The notes under the pieces were generated by a model. That model saw only the letters and a program-made list of their open reading frames with translations. It was not told the DNA's origin and searched no databases. From contig JANAVB010003400.1 in NCBI GenBank assembly GCA_029216955.1, forward strand, positions 12,179,181-12,243,180: a stretch of DNA of 64,000 nt, in the 5' to 3' direction. Numbering within the stretch: the stretch's first letter is position 1; each line of letters starts with the position of its first letter. The translations under genes and the position numbers were made by a program. Shown one piece after another: positions 11,469 through 30,853 of this stretch. This stretch comes from Iris pallida. Taxonomy: Eukaryota; Streptophyta; Magnoliopsida; Asparagales; Iridaceae.

Positions 11469-11675
11469 ATTGTTGGCACGAAGAATAATAGGACGATATT
11501 AGGAAAAGTTAGAAATGAGGTAAATTGAGCAATCAAAGGATTCGAAAAGGATTGGAAGTCACGGGGAGCAGTAGTTCTGGATGAGATGTTATTCCTATTC
11601 TTATATGCAGGCTTGTTGGGCATAGTCATGTAACCCAACAATATTCTCGGACCTGCATGGGCTACCACAAAAATA
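11469..11675 (-). other. TRG unit 1 leader and primer-site region
   Basis: About 207 bp between LTR B and the gag start. Immediately inside the LTR the minus strand carries the block TGTGGTAGCCCATGCAGG, which recurs beside the LTRs of G, D, F and TEK. TGG in this block could begin a primer-binding site, but it sits about 8-9 nt from the LTR and does not match initiator-Met tRNA. The same leader is at 17375-17581 in unit 2. Confidence 0.6.
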
Positions 11676-15320
<3,645 letters not shown>

Positions 15321-15946
15321 TCCTACCCAACTTACAAGAATTTCGTCCTCGAAATTTAGAAATAACATGGTAGGTAGGGTTGAGGGATTAATAGTATAGT
15401 TTAAGGTAAGGATACAGCCGCACAATTTAAAGTGGTACCTTGGGTTCATTCACCGTGCATCATCTTTCTAAAAATCAGTAAAAGACAAGGTCAATAAAGA
15501 ATTCATAGACGATGCTTTCGAGCACGTATACGAGGTCCATAGGCTAAGAAATAATTCAAAGGGGAATTGTCAAAGCGGTCGCGGATGAGACTCCGGGGAC
15601 GAGTTTGACTATGTCTTCATCCACGTAGAATAATATGTGAAGGCGAACCAAAATGCACTATGTTGATCAGACCATCATGCACCGGTTCTGATTAGACAAT
15701 ATATTAGTGGGTGCGCACCCAATAATTCATGTCGTGATCAAGCTCGATGAAGAATAAGCTTGCAAAAACTAGGCTATAATTACGGTGTTAGTCAAAGTGG
15801 TCAAAGTATGTACGCGGGATTGGTGGTTTGAAGGAAAACACAATTTGTTCAAGAATCTAAGCTGCGTCCGGTGTTCGTGCTTATCCAATCATTCTACAGT
15901 CTGATTTCTATGGCCTAGACTAAACTAATAGGGTATGGATCTTATG
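15321..15946 (-). other. TRG unit 2: 3' untranslated region and polypurine tract
   Basis: Same length (626 bp) and nearly the same sequence as 9415-10040, including the tract GTAAGTTGGGTAGGA beside LTR B. No gene is visible. Confidence 0.8.
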
Positions 15947-17374
15947 TCAAGCCATGATAAAAGGAAATATTACAATTAAAACCATACCTGCTATGACTTC
16001 TCCTTCTACTCCCACATTCTCCACTGCCAGCAAGAAGGCCTGTCCATAGTTCTGACTGAGGTCCCGATCTTTAGTCATGTCGTACTGTACTGGCTGGGGG
16101 AGTAATGGTAGGCTAATTGATCCTGCTATTGGCCTGGTTACTGGTAGTACTAGAACTGCCGATCTCGGGGCCTGCTGGGCATAAACTAGTGACTGCTGCT
16201 CTGGACACTCTCTTACCTTGTGTTGTAACGAGCCACATCTCAAGCATGCTCCAAGTCGGGTTCTGCAGTCTTTTTGGAGATGCCCTGGCTTCCCACAGAA
16301 ATTGTAAATAGGCTTCTGATAAGGCGCAGACCTCTCCTGTTACTGTCCTGTAGCCCTTCTGATAGGTCCACTCCGTGTCGATCCCGAAGGTATAGCTGCC
16401 AGCGTATGGCGTCTCGGGGTCTGCTGCTGCTCCTTGCAAAGAATCTCTTGAGCACGAGCTTCTTCCAGGACAACTGAATGTGAGACTCGAGACTAGGTAG
16501 TCGTATAAGACTTGACCTCTGGTGCAAGCCCCTAGTGAAATCTCATCGCCTTTTCTAACTCTGTTGGAATCAATCCCGCACCAAATCTACTCAGGCGATT
16601 GAACTCTGAGTCATACTCATCAACTGTCATATTCTCTTGCTTCAGATGAAGGAACTGGTCGTAGAGACCATTTCGAACATGAATAGGGAAGAACCTTTCA
16701 TAAAATAAATCATAGAACTGCTTCCAAGTGGTCCCAGTGCCTAATCGTCTCTCTTCTGCCTTCCACCAGTGGTGAGCATTATCTTCTAGCAGTAGGTCCA
16801 CTGCTGTCATCCAATCTCGAGCTGGCAACTGGGATGCCTTAAGTAGCTTCTCTGTACTAATAAGCTACTGTGACACCTCTAGTGGCTTCTCCGTTCCACT
16901 GAAAGGCTTAGGGTTCATATCTGTAAAGTTCTTGATGGAGCCCTTATAAGGATGTAGAGCCGGTACTGGTGCTGGAGATGCAGGTGGAGTTCTAGTCATA
17001 GCCGCCATCATAGTCTGTCTCATCAACTCTGTCTGCTGCCACTGCGCCTGCATCATGGCATACATGAACTGGGTAATAGGGCTCCCATCAGTCGGTGGAG
17101 GAGGCATCTGTGTGCCCGACTGTGGTAGAAACTACTGAGGGAATGGTGGAGGATGTGGTACTGTCCCTCCTAAGGGTGCTGCAGGGACCTGTCCAGTTTG
17201 ATTGGCTGGGGGTGCTTGAGTTTCTTGGTGCACCATTGTTGGAGGTGTGGTAGTCTGCTGCTGTCCCGGCTGGTATGGTGTCACTGGAGTCATCAGAGGA
17301 TTCTGTCCCTCCGGGATGGCCTCTTCGCCAGATGTGAGGGCCAAGGCAGAACAATGTCTGCTTCTTAGATTCAT
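15947..17374 (-). pseudogene. gag: TRG unit 2 gag (gag-only retrotransposon)
   Basis: Same 475-codon length, start (MNLRSRHC) and end (EGEVIAGMVLI region) as unit 1 gag. Its own stops lie elsewhere: PFPQ*FLPQ, LEVSQ*LIS, AMRFH*GLA and one shortly after. Each of these is a Gln or Trp codon in unit 1. The first zinc knuckle has its first Cys changed to Tyr; the second, CLRCGSLQHKVREC, is intact. The reading frame is otherwise continuous with no frameshift. Neither copy is intact, and the differing stops show that they decayed separately after duplication. Confidence 0.9.
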
Positions 17375-17581
17375 ACTGTTGGCACGAAGAATAATAGGAC
17401 GATATTAGGAAGAGTTAGATATGAGGTAAATTGAGCAATCAAAGGATTCGAAAAGGATTGGAAATTACGGGCAGCAGTAGTTCTGTATGAGATGTTATTC
17501 CTATTCTTATATGCAGGCTTGTTGGGCACAGTCATGTAACCCAATAATATTTTCGGACCGGTATGGGCCACCACAAAAACA

Positions 17582-20739
<3,158 letters not shown>

Positions 20740-22240
20740 ATCTCTCTTCTGCTTGAGCGAGTACTTACACTTCTTGATACATCACCTACTACCAGTTCTT
20801 CCGGATGATCTGGCGTAAACCGCAATCGTTTCGAAACTTTCAGGTAGGACGAGGATGGTGTATCTTCTGAATCTTCTGATGTTCTGTTGGATGTAGTTTT
20901 CTCTTGTTTATTGTCATTTTTGTCATTGCGTTGACTATTCAGCTCATCGAATGTGGCATTTATTGACTTTTCAACAACAAGTGATCTCTTGTTGAATACC
21001 CTGTATTCTTTGCTCTTTGCCGCATACCCTAAGAATATGCCCTCATCAGCTTTTTCATCAAATTTTCCCAAGTTATCTTCTGTGTTTAAAATGAAACATC
21101 TGCAACCAAAGACCTTAAAATAGCTGATGTTAGGAGTTCTATTAAACCACAATTCATAATAGTCTTTTTAGAGATAGGTCTAATAAGAACTCTATTCAAA
21201 ACATAGCATGCTGTATAGACAGCTTATGCCCAAAAATATTTTGGAAGATTATGCTGCTTAAGCATAACTCTGGCCATATCGCCAAGAGTTCTATTATTCC
21301 TCTCCACAATGCCATTCTGTTGAGGAGTTCTAGTGCAAGAGAATTCATGTGATAACCCATTTGAATAACAAAAGGATTTAAATTTATGGTTATCGAATTC
21401 TCCTCCATGATCATTTCGTATCCGAGTAATCATGAATCCTTTCTCATTTTGTACCTTTTTACAAAAAGATACAAATTCAGAAAAGGCCTCATTTTTATTT
21501 GCAAAAAAGTAAATGCAAGTATACCGTGAATACTCATCAATTATCACGTAAGCATATAGCTTACCGCCAAGACTGGTGACTCTACTTGGTCCAAACAAGT
21601 CCATATGTAAAAATTACAGAGGTCTCGAGGTACTTACAACATTTATTGATTTGAAAGATGATCTAGATGTTTTATTCTTTTCACATTTGGCACAAACTAT
21701 ATCTTTCATGAAAGTAATATCATGTAAGCCTCTTACCAGTTTCTTGGTGGACAATTTTGCAATAGTGTCCATGTTCGCATGTCCAAGACACATATGCCAT
21801 ACCCAGTTTTTGTCTTGAGTTGTGAACAGACACTTCCCTATACTGTTAGTCTTCTCTAACAGATATAGTACATATATATTGTCCTCTCTTATTTCCTCAA
21901 AGGAAGTTATTTCAGAAGTTTTACCGTAAGCAAAACATTTATTCTTAACAAATTTAATTCTATAACCATGATCAGTTAGTTGACTAATACTTAGCATGTT
22001 ATGTTTTAATTCTGTTACTAAGCATATATCTTTAATAATGGGTGAGGAAGAAGTACCTATGTTGCCAATTCCAATAATATGTCCTTTCAGGTTGTTTCCA
22101 AAGGAGACATAACCTTCTTTCTTCATCGATAGAGTTACAAACAATGTGTTATCCCCTGTCATGTGCCTGTAGCAACCACTATCGAGAATCTACTTGCTTA
22201 TAGTGGAAGAAGGAAGGTCCACCTACTACATAAATTGAAG
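20740..22240 (-). pseudogene. SIRE-1 pol, 5' half: protease and integrase
   Basis: Minus-strand copia protease and integrase. The protease active site reads ILDSGCYRHMTGD (about 22155-22190), preceded by an in-frame TAG. The GAG-pre-integrase zinc region follows (WHMCLGHANMDTI ... VCAKCEKNK). The integrase core from 21604 has D at residue 2, D in RNDHGGEF (residue 65) and E in QNGIVERNNRT (residue 101), a DD35E spacing. A TAA lies just before the core and frameshifts follow it. The distal part includes FKVFGCRCFIL and FLGYAAKSKEYRVFN. The frame breaks at 20740 at the TRG insertion (ATCTC copy) and resumes at 5957. Confidence 0.92.
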
Positions 22241-23993
22241 ATGTAACCTTTGGTACCTACTTTCTTGAGGGTCATGATTTGTTAGCTTTTGGAACCCAAA
22301 CAAACACATTCATATCTATTAGCTTTCTAATCTTACACTGATGTGATACATGTCCTTTTATACCATAATAATAACATATAGCAAACGTGTTAGTGCTATG
22401 TGTAATTCGAAGATCATGTATATGCGTTTTTGAAGAAGTGTGTGTTTTCTTATTGTGTGAAAAGGTACACATATAAGTATGGCTTCTGGCAGTTCTAGCA
22501 GTGTTGGTTGTGTTGTGTTTGTGCTTGGCCTTGTGACTTGTGTTCACCTGAACTATAGGTTTGACAACCTGTTTGCCCAGCATAATCTCTAACTTTTTAG
22601 AGACTTCATAGGCTTCATTGTATTTGTCCGTGAGTACATCTATGACCAGCAATATTTTACTTCTTTTTTTCTAGTTCATAGAGATCGTTAAGTTTTACAT
22701 TTTCTTGATTAGCATTCATAAGCTTTTCAGGAGTATCATGTAAGCTTAACTTTAATGAAGTAATCTCATTTGTGTCACTATAATAATCTCTAACATCTTC
22801 TAACATTTGGGATTGCTTTGAAAACTTAGACGGTATAAATTTTAGCTCTTACTTAGCACTTTGTACAATTCCATCATTTTCCTTTAATCTTCTAACAGAT
22901 CAGTGAAAGCATCCGACAATTCATCAAAAGTAAATTCTTTATAGAGAGGGTTAGATATTACCTTAGCATCTGTAGCCATAATGCAGAGGTTTGCTGTGTT
23001 GCGAGGCTTCACTTATTCTTCAGATTCACTAGCTTCACTTTCACACAAGATGTTAGTGTTGGCATAGTTTCTAGTCGAAGTCCTTCTCTTGCTTAAGTGA
23101 TCATGCCTGCTTCCCTTTCGTATAATAGGACAATCCTTCTTGATGTGACCTGTTCTTTTACAGTTGTAGCCAATTGGTTCTTCGTCGTCTTTGGAATCTT
23201 TCTTCTTTCGGCTTGACTTTTCATATTTAAGAAATCTTCTGAAATTCCTTATCATTAGGGCCATCTGCTCATTGTCTGAGTTGTTTGTCTCACTTTCGTC
23301 ATCTGAGGCAATCTTATGGTTACGTTTGAATGCTATTGCCTTCTCTTTTGGTGCTGACTCTTCAAAATCTTTAAGGTCTAGCTCATACGTCATAAGCTTT
23401 CCCATAAGGATTTCAAGAGACGTTGTTGTGAGATCATTTCCTTCTATAATGGTCGTCGCTTTAGGATTCCAGTTCTTTGTTAGCCCACAAAGCACCCTGC
23501 AAAACTTCTCATGATTGTTGTATTCTTTTCCAAGGGAGGATAGAGGATTAACAATATCTAGAAACTGAGTAAACATATTTGTAATAGTCTCATTAGGCTT
23601 CATTTTCGAGGCCTTATATTCTTGTGTTAGTCGTGAGATTTTGGACTTCTCAAGAAGTTTCTAAATCTCGTGAGACATGACACATGTTAAAACTTTATTA
23701 AACCTAGTTCTTTCTACAACACAAAATAAAGCATTGATGGCTTTTGCATCACGATTGGCTTGTTTCTTTTTATTGTTGATATATCAACTAAATGGTTTTT
23801 CAACTAGAACACCATCAACCGCAATAGGTAGTAGTTTCTTATAACCATTCATTACAATCGACCATAAATCAAAACCAAGAGACTTGAGGAAAAAGCTGAT
23901 ACGTGTCTTCTAGTACGTGTAATTTGTGCCATCAAATTGGGGTGGCCTATTTGTTAATTGGCCTTCACCAGTTCTTGGATATAAGGATGCCAT
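22241..23993 (-). pseudogene. gag: SIRE-1 gag
   Basis: Copia gag read from ATG at 23993 (MASLYPRTGEG, then RPPQFDGTNYTY). The gag domain continues through YKASKMKPNET and VLCGLTKNWNPKATTI. A zinc knuckle, YNCKRTGHIKKDC, has lost its first Cys (Gly instead). A second, CYYYGIKGHVSHQC near 22340, has Tyr for its second Cys. Stops interrupt the frame at Y*K, S*YINN and EI*KLL, and after ESEASESEE. The frame is otherwise kept to about 22272; a frameshift separates it from protease. Confidence 0.85.
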
Positions 23994-24030
23994 ATCTCAA
24001 AGAGTTTTAATCCAACTAGAGATAAATTGT

Positions 24031-24042
24031 GCTCTGATACCA
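24031..24042 (-). other. SIRE-1 primer-binding site (initiator Met tRNA)
   Basis: On the minus strand TGGTATCAGAGC begins two bases inside the 5' LTR. It is the standard complement of the 3' end of plant initiator methionine tRNA and primes minus-strand DNA synthesis. Confidence 0.93.
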
Positions 24043-24044
24043 AT

Positions 24045-24981
24045 TGTAGGATCGATGACACCTCTAGAGGGGGTGAATAGAGTGCAGCAGAAAATATTTA
24101 CCAATTTAAAAACTAAGAAGGTGAAGCAAATATATAAATAAACTTAAATGCAATGAAGTAAAGCAATAAGTAAGTGGAGGCAAGAAAGCAATACGCAAAC
24201 ACCAAAGTTTATACTGGTTTCTCCCTAAAAAGACTATTCCAGTTCGCGAGAACTCTTGCTCGTTATAATCCACTATTTTGAATAGAGATTACACCGCGTG
24301 CTTTACTCCGAAGAACACGCCAACTTCAACACCGTCGTATTTTTATCCGAAGCCCACGGTCAAACTTCAAACACCTTTCTGAAGAAAGCTTTTGTACACC
24401 AAGCTTGTACAACTCGAATACTCCTAATCGAAAACCACCGGCACTAGAAGAATGAGAGTTGTCTTGGAGATTTGATGATTTAAGCTCTCTAAAGTAGATA
24501 GAAAGCTTAGGAATAGATAGAGAAGATGAAGAATGAATGAGTGAGTAGAAATAAAAAATTCTTCTCTTTTTATAGGATTTTTTAGGATAGAGTTCGGGCA
24601 GAACTTGGTCGGCTAACGTTCATAATTTTGAACGTTGCAGATCCGAAAGAATAGAAAAATACAGCTGACCAGGAGTGATCCTAGGGAATCGAGTTCGGTC
24701 CGAGTTCGGTTGCTAGGTTTTTAAGGGCATTTTGGTTTGGGTAGACTTTTGGATGTTGGTTTGGCTTGGGATCAAAGATTGTCTTGTTTTTGGTTCAGGA
24801 TGAACTTCTAAATGCCAGTAATCCCGATGCATAAATTTTTAGACTCAATAAAAGAAAAACACAGAATAAAGTATAAAAAACAATTGAGACAAAATCTACG
24901 ATCTTCTGTTTCTTTTTGTATCTAGCTCGAGTTTTAAATCAATTATCAAAATCGGTTTGACCATGGCTAAATAGGCCAACA
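24045..24981 (-). repeat. SIRE-1 5' LTR
   Basis: 937 bp, TGTTGGCC at 24981 to ATCCTACA at 24045 on the minus strand. A good TATA box (TATAAAAAG, minus strand, 24566-24574) marks the likely promoter. Paired with the 3' LTR at 1099-2059. Confidence 0.92.
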
Positions 24982-25027
24982 ATATGTTACGTACCTAGTC
25001 CTACGTATTTTGGGACCGGGTATTACA
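24982..25027 (+). repeat. Gypsy element G, LTR end (after SIRE-1 insertion)
   Basis: Continues G's LTR from 1098. The sequence TCCTACGTATTTTGGGACC matches the LTR ends of D and F, and the LTR closes at TATTACA (25027). Confidence 0.8.
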
Positions 25028-27654
25028 CATTTTTGTGGTAGCCCATGCAGGTCAACGAAAGTGTTGTTTGGTTACATTATTGTACCAAACAAGCCTGCAT
25101 ATAGGTTTAGGAAATAGTATCTCATCCACAAGCTCATCGACTATTAACCTCATTTAGCTTCAACTTTTTTGAAGTCTTAACTGATTGCTTGAACTATCTC
25201 TTGCTTGAATCCATTCTAACGTTTCTCTTACCTTCGTGCCTATAGGATAAATTCTCGTAGTAGTTATGTTGCCCTTTTTACCATCACCTCTGAAGACTCG
25301 AAAACCCAAGAGGAGCAAGTTCCCTCATAGCCTCCAATAATAACTCCAACTACACCTCTTTAGTAAGGTCATGCATCTCAATCAGATCAGACGACCCTAC
25401 CTACCCAACAGTACCCTCAAGCCGTAGGACCCCAGATAGGACAACCTAATCAGCAGACCCCAGCTCCCCAGGAAGAATATATGCAGCCTCCTCTTCAGTC
25501 CCTACCACAGTTACCACTTTCTTACGCAAATGAGGCTTCGATGGCAAGATTCTTCCTTATATTATTACAAGTGCAGCAGCAAAAGAATGAGATTGCAATG
25601 AAGATTATATCAGTGTCCATGAACATCTCTCTATCTCCCCCAATAGCCCTAGTACCAGCTTAGAACAGGCCGAATAGACATCCTGAAGCACAACAACACC
25701 ATAGAGCATCACCATACCTAGATAAGGAGCTTCCTACATGTCGCTTCTGCCATAGATTGCCGTCGTAGATTAGGACAGTATGATTTACGGTTCTAATTAT
25801 CACCAAGCCAAAGATTGTAGGGGGACGCATCATACCACACAGCAACAGCAGGAAGTAGGACCATATCGGGCTCGGGAGAAGCATGTCTGCTATTTCTATG
25901 GAAGGAAGGGACACATTTAGAGAAATTGTCGTAAAAGGTTAGGCCTGTATTGTGATTGTGGCTCCGACCAACACCTATAAAAAGCTTGCCCAAAAAGCAA
26001 AGTTGCGATAGCAAGGATGCAGCAGCTTGAGCAAGTCCCAACTCAGCATACCAGCATACATCAAGAGGGACAACCATCCACCACAGTTGGAACAGATACC
26101 CATCTCGAGGATAGAAATATAGCATGTATTATTCTAATTACATCACTATCTAGTATACAATGACTTATTACATCATTAGTTATTGAGAAACAATATAATA
26201 TCTAAGCCACACCTTTAATATTTAGTCATTAGCCTAGCCATGCATGTCCATCTTGAGTTACTTATCCTTTCCCAAAACATAGATCAATATCATTGTTTTC
26301 AAATTGTTTGGAAATTACAAATGATTTAGAGTCAATTCTTCGATCATACGATGACCTCAACACTAGTATACTATCTTTTCTCAAGGAACTATGATATCGT
26401 TAGGAGTACCTATTTATATTCATCTTTATTTTCTATAAAACCTTATTATCTTTACGTATTCCTTAACAAATACAATGACCAAAATTTCCTTCGTCCTCCA
26501 AAGTTACCACATGCTTTGAATTCAAGGATTGTGAATATTCTCTTCTTCCGATAATTTGATACTTTTGCTGATTTGCGTGAACTTGTTTCTTGATAGTTAC
26601 CTTTAGCAAAGATGAGAACTAGGTCATGCCACCTATCAATTAAGAATGACTGTATTAGGAATTCTATGGGTGAAATCTCTTGGTTGAGCAATTGTGAGGC
26701 TTATATAATTTAGGAGTAAATCAATTGCTAACCTGCCCCTAAATAAGTACTAGGCTAAGCATGTCTTATGGACACCAAGTTTCCTAAGTTCATCAAAGAT
26801 ACTTCTAAGCAGTAGAACTTGAGCATATTAGATGATCCATAGTTGGCTTATATAGGAAATTTTTGGAGTAGGGATACATTGATACATTTTGATTATGGTT
26901 TACCACCATTCCTATGATTGACTAAATCTATTATCTGTTAACTTCTTGAGTAATTCTTCCCATTTCCTTTAGTTATATTAGAAAAATGTCACAAGGATTG
27001 GTCCAAGGAAAAGTTTAGAAATATTATATTTATTCTTGTATTACGGAATCAAAGTTTTTGCAGCTAGAAAAATACTACCGAGAATGGACTTCAGATAACG
27101 GAATCATGGCTACATTGTTTCTCAAATTCTACTTGAACGATATCCTACGCATGTTTATCTCTTCTTTTGTATTTTTGTAAAAAAATGTTAATTAGCAAAC
27201 CTTTCATGGATTTGGCCTAAGATAAGTCCGAGAACCTCGTGGCAGACACACATTGCAGCCATCTGTTAAATTACAAATCGGGTGTTTTATAGCCAGATGT
27301 GTGCTAGCGGGGCAGACTCCATATAATGTCATAACAAAGGTATATGGTTCTCTGATTCTCTCTCGACTATGTCCTATACATCCAGCTTGGCTTCATACCA
27401 TTCTTAAAATTTTTTTTGATTATTTTTTGTTGGCTTGATCGTAACCTTGATGGATGTTTTGATCAACCCAGCCTTAGAACCAGCTAGAATACCTCGAAAC
27501 AGGTCGATTAGATGATCTGTAGAACCTCGGCAACAACATAGAGCAATCATATAGACAATCATCTCGAGAATAGGAACACAACCAGTATTGTCCTAGATAC
27601 GCCATTATTTAATACATTAGTTGATATTAGAGAAACACCCTTAATAGCTTAGTT
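25028..27654 (+). mobile_element. Gypsy element G, degenerate internal region
   Basis: Begins with the leader block TTTTTGTGGTAGCCCATGCAGG found beside the related LTRs, then a gag remnant (25380-26190). From 26190 to about 27470 I see only AT-rich, stop-filled sequence without recognisable protease, RT or integrase motifs. About 27480-27650 repeats, in diverged form, the gag C-terminal segment seen near 25660-26190 (shared landmarks CATCTCGAG, AACAACA...CATAGAGCA). The region ends at the SIRE-2 insertion. Confidence 0.65.
25380..26190 (+). pseudogene. gag: Element G gag remnant
   Basis: A Pro/Gln-rich N-terminal region (QYPQAVGPQIGQPNQQ) leads into a stop- and frameshift-broken C-terminal region. 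Two decayed zinc knuckles can still be read: CYFYGRKGHI*RNC (second Cys now Tyr) and CDCGSDQHL*KAC. The latter is close in form to CLRCGSLQHKVREC of TRG gag. The text after the knuckles (NIACIILIT) resembles the gag end of TRG (VIAGMVLIT). This is the oldest-looking gag in the window. Confidence 0.7.
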
Positions 27655-28645
27655 TGTAGGAACGTTGAGCATCTTTAGAGGGGAAGAGTAAATAGAGAGA
27701 GTGTGTGCAGCAGAAAGATAATCACCAATTAAAAATATTTTAAGCAGTATCACAGATATCTAGTAATAAGCAAACTACAAAATTTAAATATAGAGAGTAA
27801 ATAGCATCAGAAAAGCAAACTCATGACACAGCAATGTATATTGGTTTTCCTCTAAGAGGACGAGACCAGTCCGAGTACTATTGCTTGATGTTAATCCACT
27901 ATGGCATAAGCTTTAACCGCGCTTGCAGGTCCTTACAACACAAGTTTTCATCTGAAGGACTCACATCTTCAACTTAGTCAAACTTTGAAAAGTGGAACGT
28001 TTTCGGAGAGCCTGCTTTACAACTCGAACAACCAAACTCTAGATTGAAACGGAATGGCACTTTTCTTGGCTAGGAGTCGTTAAAGGCTAGATATGAAAGT
28101 GAAAAGCTCTGGAATGCTTTTAAATAGGGAGCGAAGAGAGGAAGGAATGAATGATTTGAAATGAGAAGTTATCCTCTATTTATAGCAGTTTTAGGGCAGA
28201 ACTCGGCATGAGTTCGGGTCCATAAATTTCATAATCTAAAAATTGGTTACAGATATTCAGGATGACCAAAACATTCTGGAAACATAATAACAAAACTCGG
28301 GCCGAGTTCTCATATATATGAATAGCTGCTCAAATTTGTATAGGCTTTTTATATGGGTATTGGATGTGGAATTGATATAGGATTGGGTATAAGTTTTGAT
28401 ATAAAATTGGGTATATAGGTAGGCTTATAATATAGAGTATAGAAAGCCAGTTGCCAATCCGACCAACCTTACATTTTTCCTAGACTCAATAAAAAGGAAA
28501 AATACAAAATAAAATAGAAAAATAATTCTTGATCTGCATCTGTATTTTTTGTACGACGAATACGACAAGTAGTAGCTTGTTGGAAGTAGGCGTTCTTAAT
28601 TTTGTACCTATAGTATATTATTTGCGTATCGACCAAAGTCTATGT
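27655..28645 (-). repeat. SIRE-2 3' LTR, main part
   Basis: Minus-strand LTR end (TCCTACA at 27655) and body. A TATA box (TATAAATA, minus strand, 28177-28184) lies in it. Interrupted at 28645 by TEK, with TATGT (28641-28645) as target duplication; the remaining 41 bp are at 40271-40311. Total about 1032 bp, somewhat longer than the SIRE-1 LTR and only partly similar to it. Confidence 0.88.
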
Positions 28646-30775
28646 TGTCACGATCCGCTACCCAAATTGTTAGGCCGAGCCGAGTCATGTCCAGCCTACG
28701 CTTGAGATAAAGCGTAGTAAGCTGTTCTAAAGAATAATAAGATAAGACCAAAGTGTGCTAACAGTTCTATATGTAATAATGAGACAGAAATGTTCCAAAC
28801 AAAAAAGTCATCTCTATATAAGTAAGTTCCAAGTACAAGTCCAAAATGTAAAGCTGGATATAGGTTCAGGCACAAATACATAGTCTGACAATAAGACTAC
28901 TCTCGGAACTCCGAGCAACTACGCAAATTAGACGAGTTTTCCCGCAGGTACATCCTCGTAAGATAAAGCCTGGTCCTCGGCATCAACTCCATAATAGAAA
29001 TCGCAAAGCAACTCCTCCTCAGTAAGTATACCTACAACGTTATCCTGTCAGGACGGGAGCAAGTACTGAATCTAACAAACATATAATACTGATCATGTGA
29101 TGGAAAGAGATAGAATGACATATCTTGTTTTATCCAGTTTTAGATACATTTCTTCATGGCAAAAATTATTTGTTTTAAAGTTTAAAATTGTAGTAGGTAA
29201 GTGATCAGTCAATAGGTAATCAGGATGTACAGTGGTACATATCAATTTTCTGAAGTGTACTTACGTACCCTTAACGGCATCGGTGTATGTCCATACACAA
29301 ATACGGGATCAGATATACGGCAAAGTTACATATAGAATGTAACAGTGCTCGGTAAATACATACGGAGAAGGGGGGCATGATCACGTACACTACTAACAGT
29401 TTTCCCTTAACCCGCTGTTTAAACATGTAAGAGATATAAAAACTGTCCTAAGCATGGTAGAGACTAAAAGTAATACAACATATGAAGATTTAACTTGCTA
29501 CCCCACGGATCAGTATTTAACATTGTTGGAAAATCACAGTTTATTGTTATAGCAGTATGTAAAGTTTGCAGAGGTACTTGCCTTTAGCAAAGCAAGGTAG
29601 CGATAGAAATGCTATAGATGCCTGGTGACTCGTCACTGTAGAAATAATACATAAACTTAGTTTTTTATACTAAGTTAAACAAAGTTAAACACGAAGACAC
29701 TAGTTATGCAACACGGCTTTCTGACTGGGCGCTAGCCAAATGATGACTTTAGCATAGGAGACCAATGTAGGGTGACACAATACCCAAACTAACTTTCTAG
29801 GGTCTTTATACTAGTGCGGGGTAAGGTCCAATACGACTATAACTCAAAACAATACAAAACATTGTAAGTCATAATTATTCAATAAATAAATTAAACTGTA
29901 CACTATGTTCCAACAATTTTTGAGATAGACAAAAAACTCAATTTTACATAAAATAAAGTACCAAAATGATCATTGTTAATTATAGAAATTTATACTAATT
30001 TTTTTGGAAATTATAAACCCTCATAGATATTTATTAAAAATCAGCAAACATATGAATCCTAAAAATGAGTTCTGTTTTCCTATTTTTATAAAATGCCAAA
30101 AGTACTTATTATATGCTGGAAAAATTATAATAAATTAGCTAAATTAACATAGTATTTAAATGCTATTTTCCCCAGATTTTTAAATCAATTAAAATATATA
30201 TAAAAATTCAAAAACAGCAAGTAACAATTTCTGGAAAATAATTAATTAATTATTTACTATTTTGTCCATGTATTCGAAATTGAACCGAAGTCCAGATATA
30301 GGACCTAAAGCCATGAATAAAGTCCAATATGACTTGTACAGACTCTGAATGTATTAGACACAATTGGGTCCAAAAACTTATGCTAGGTTTGGACATCAAT
30401 TGGCCATGATTTATAACATACAGGAATTTAAATACAAATAATACATTTTAAAGTGGCAAAATACACAAATCACAAAATTATATAATAAAATAACTTGTGA
30501 AATTTTACATAATAATATTTAGCACTAAAATTGTATTTAAAAATATATACATATTTATACAACGAATACTATTATATATATACATAAATATATAGATATT
30601 TACATACATATATAATGGATATGTATATATAATAAATATACATATATATAAAATACTAAATATAAAATATACATATATATACACATATATATATACAAAT
30701 ACAAATACAGTATATATATATATATATATAACAGTATGTATAATAATATATATACATATAAATACATATACATAT

Positions 30776-30853
<78 letters not shown>

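Noticed and set aside
23191..23514. Plus-strand ORF opposite SIRE-1 gag
   Set aside because: It is a shadow of the minus-strand gag frame.
24031..24042. A tRNA-Met gene fragment
   Set aside because: The 12-base match sits two bases from the SIRE-1 LTR, which is the expected primer-binding site.
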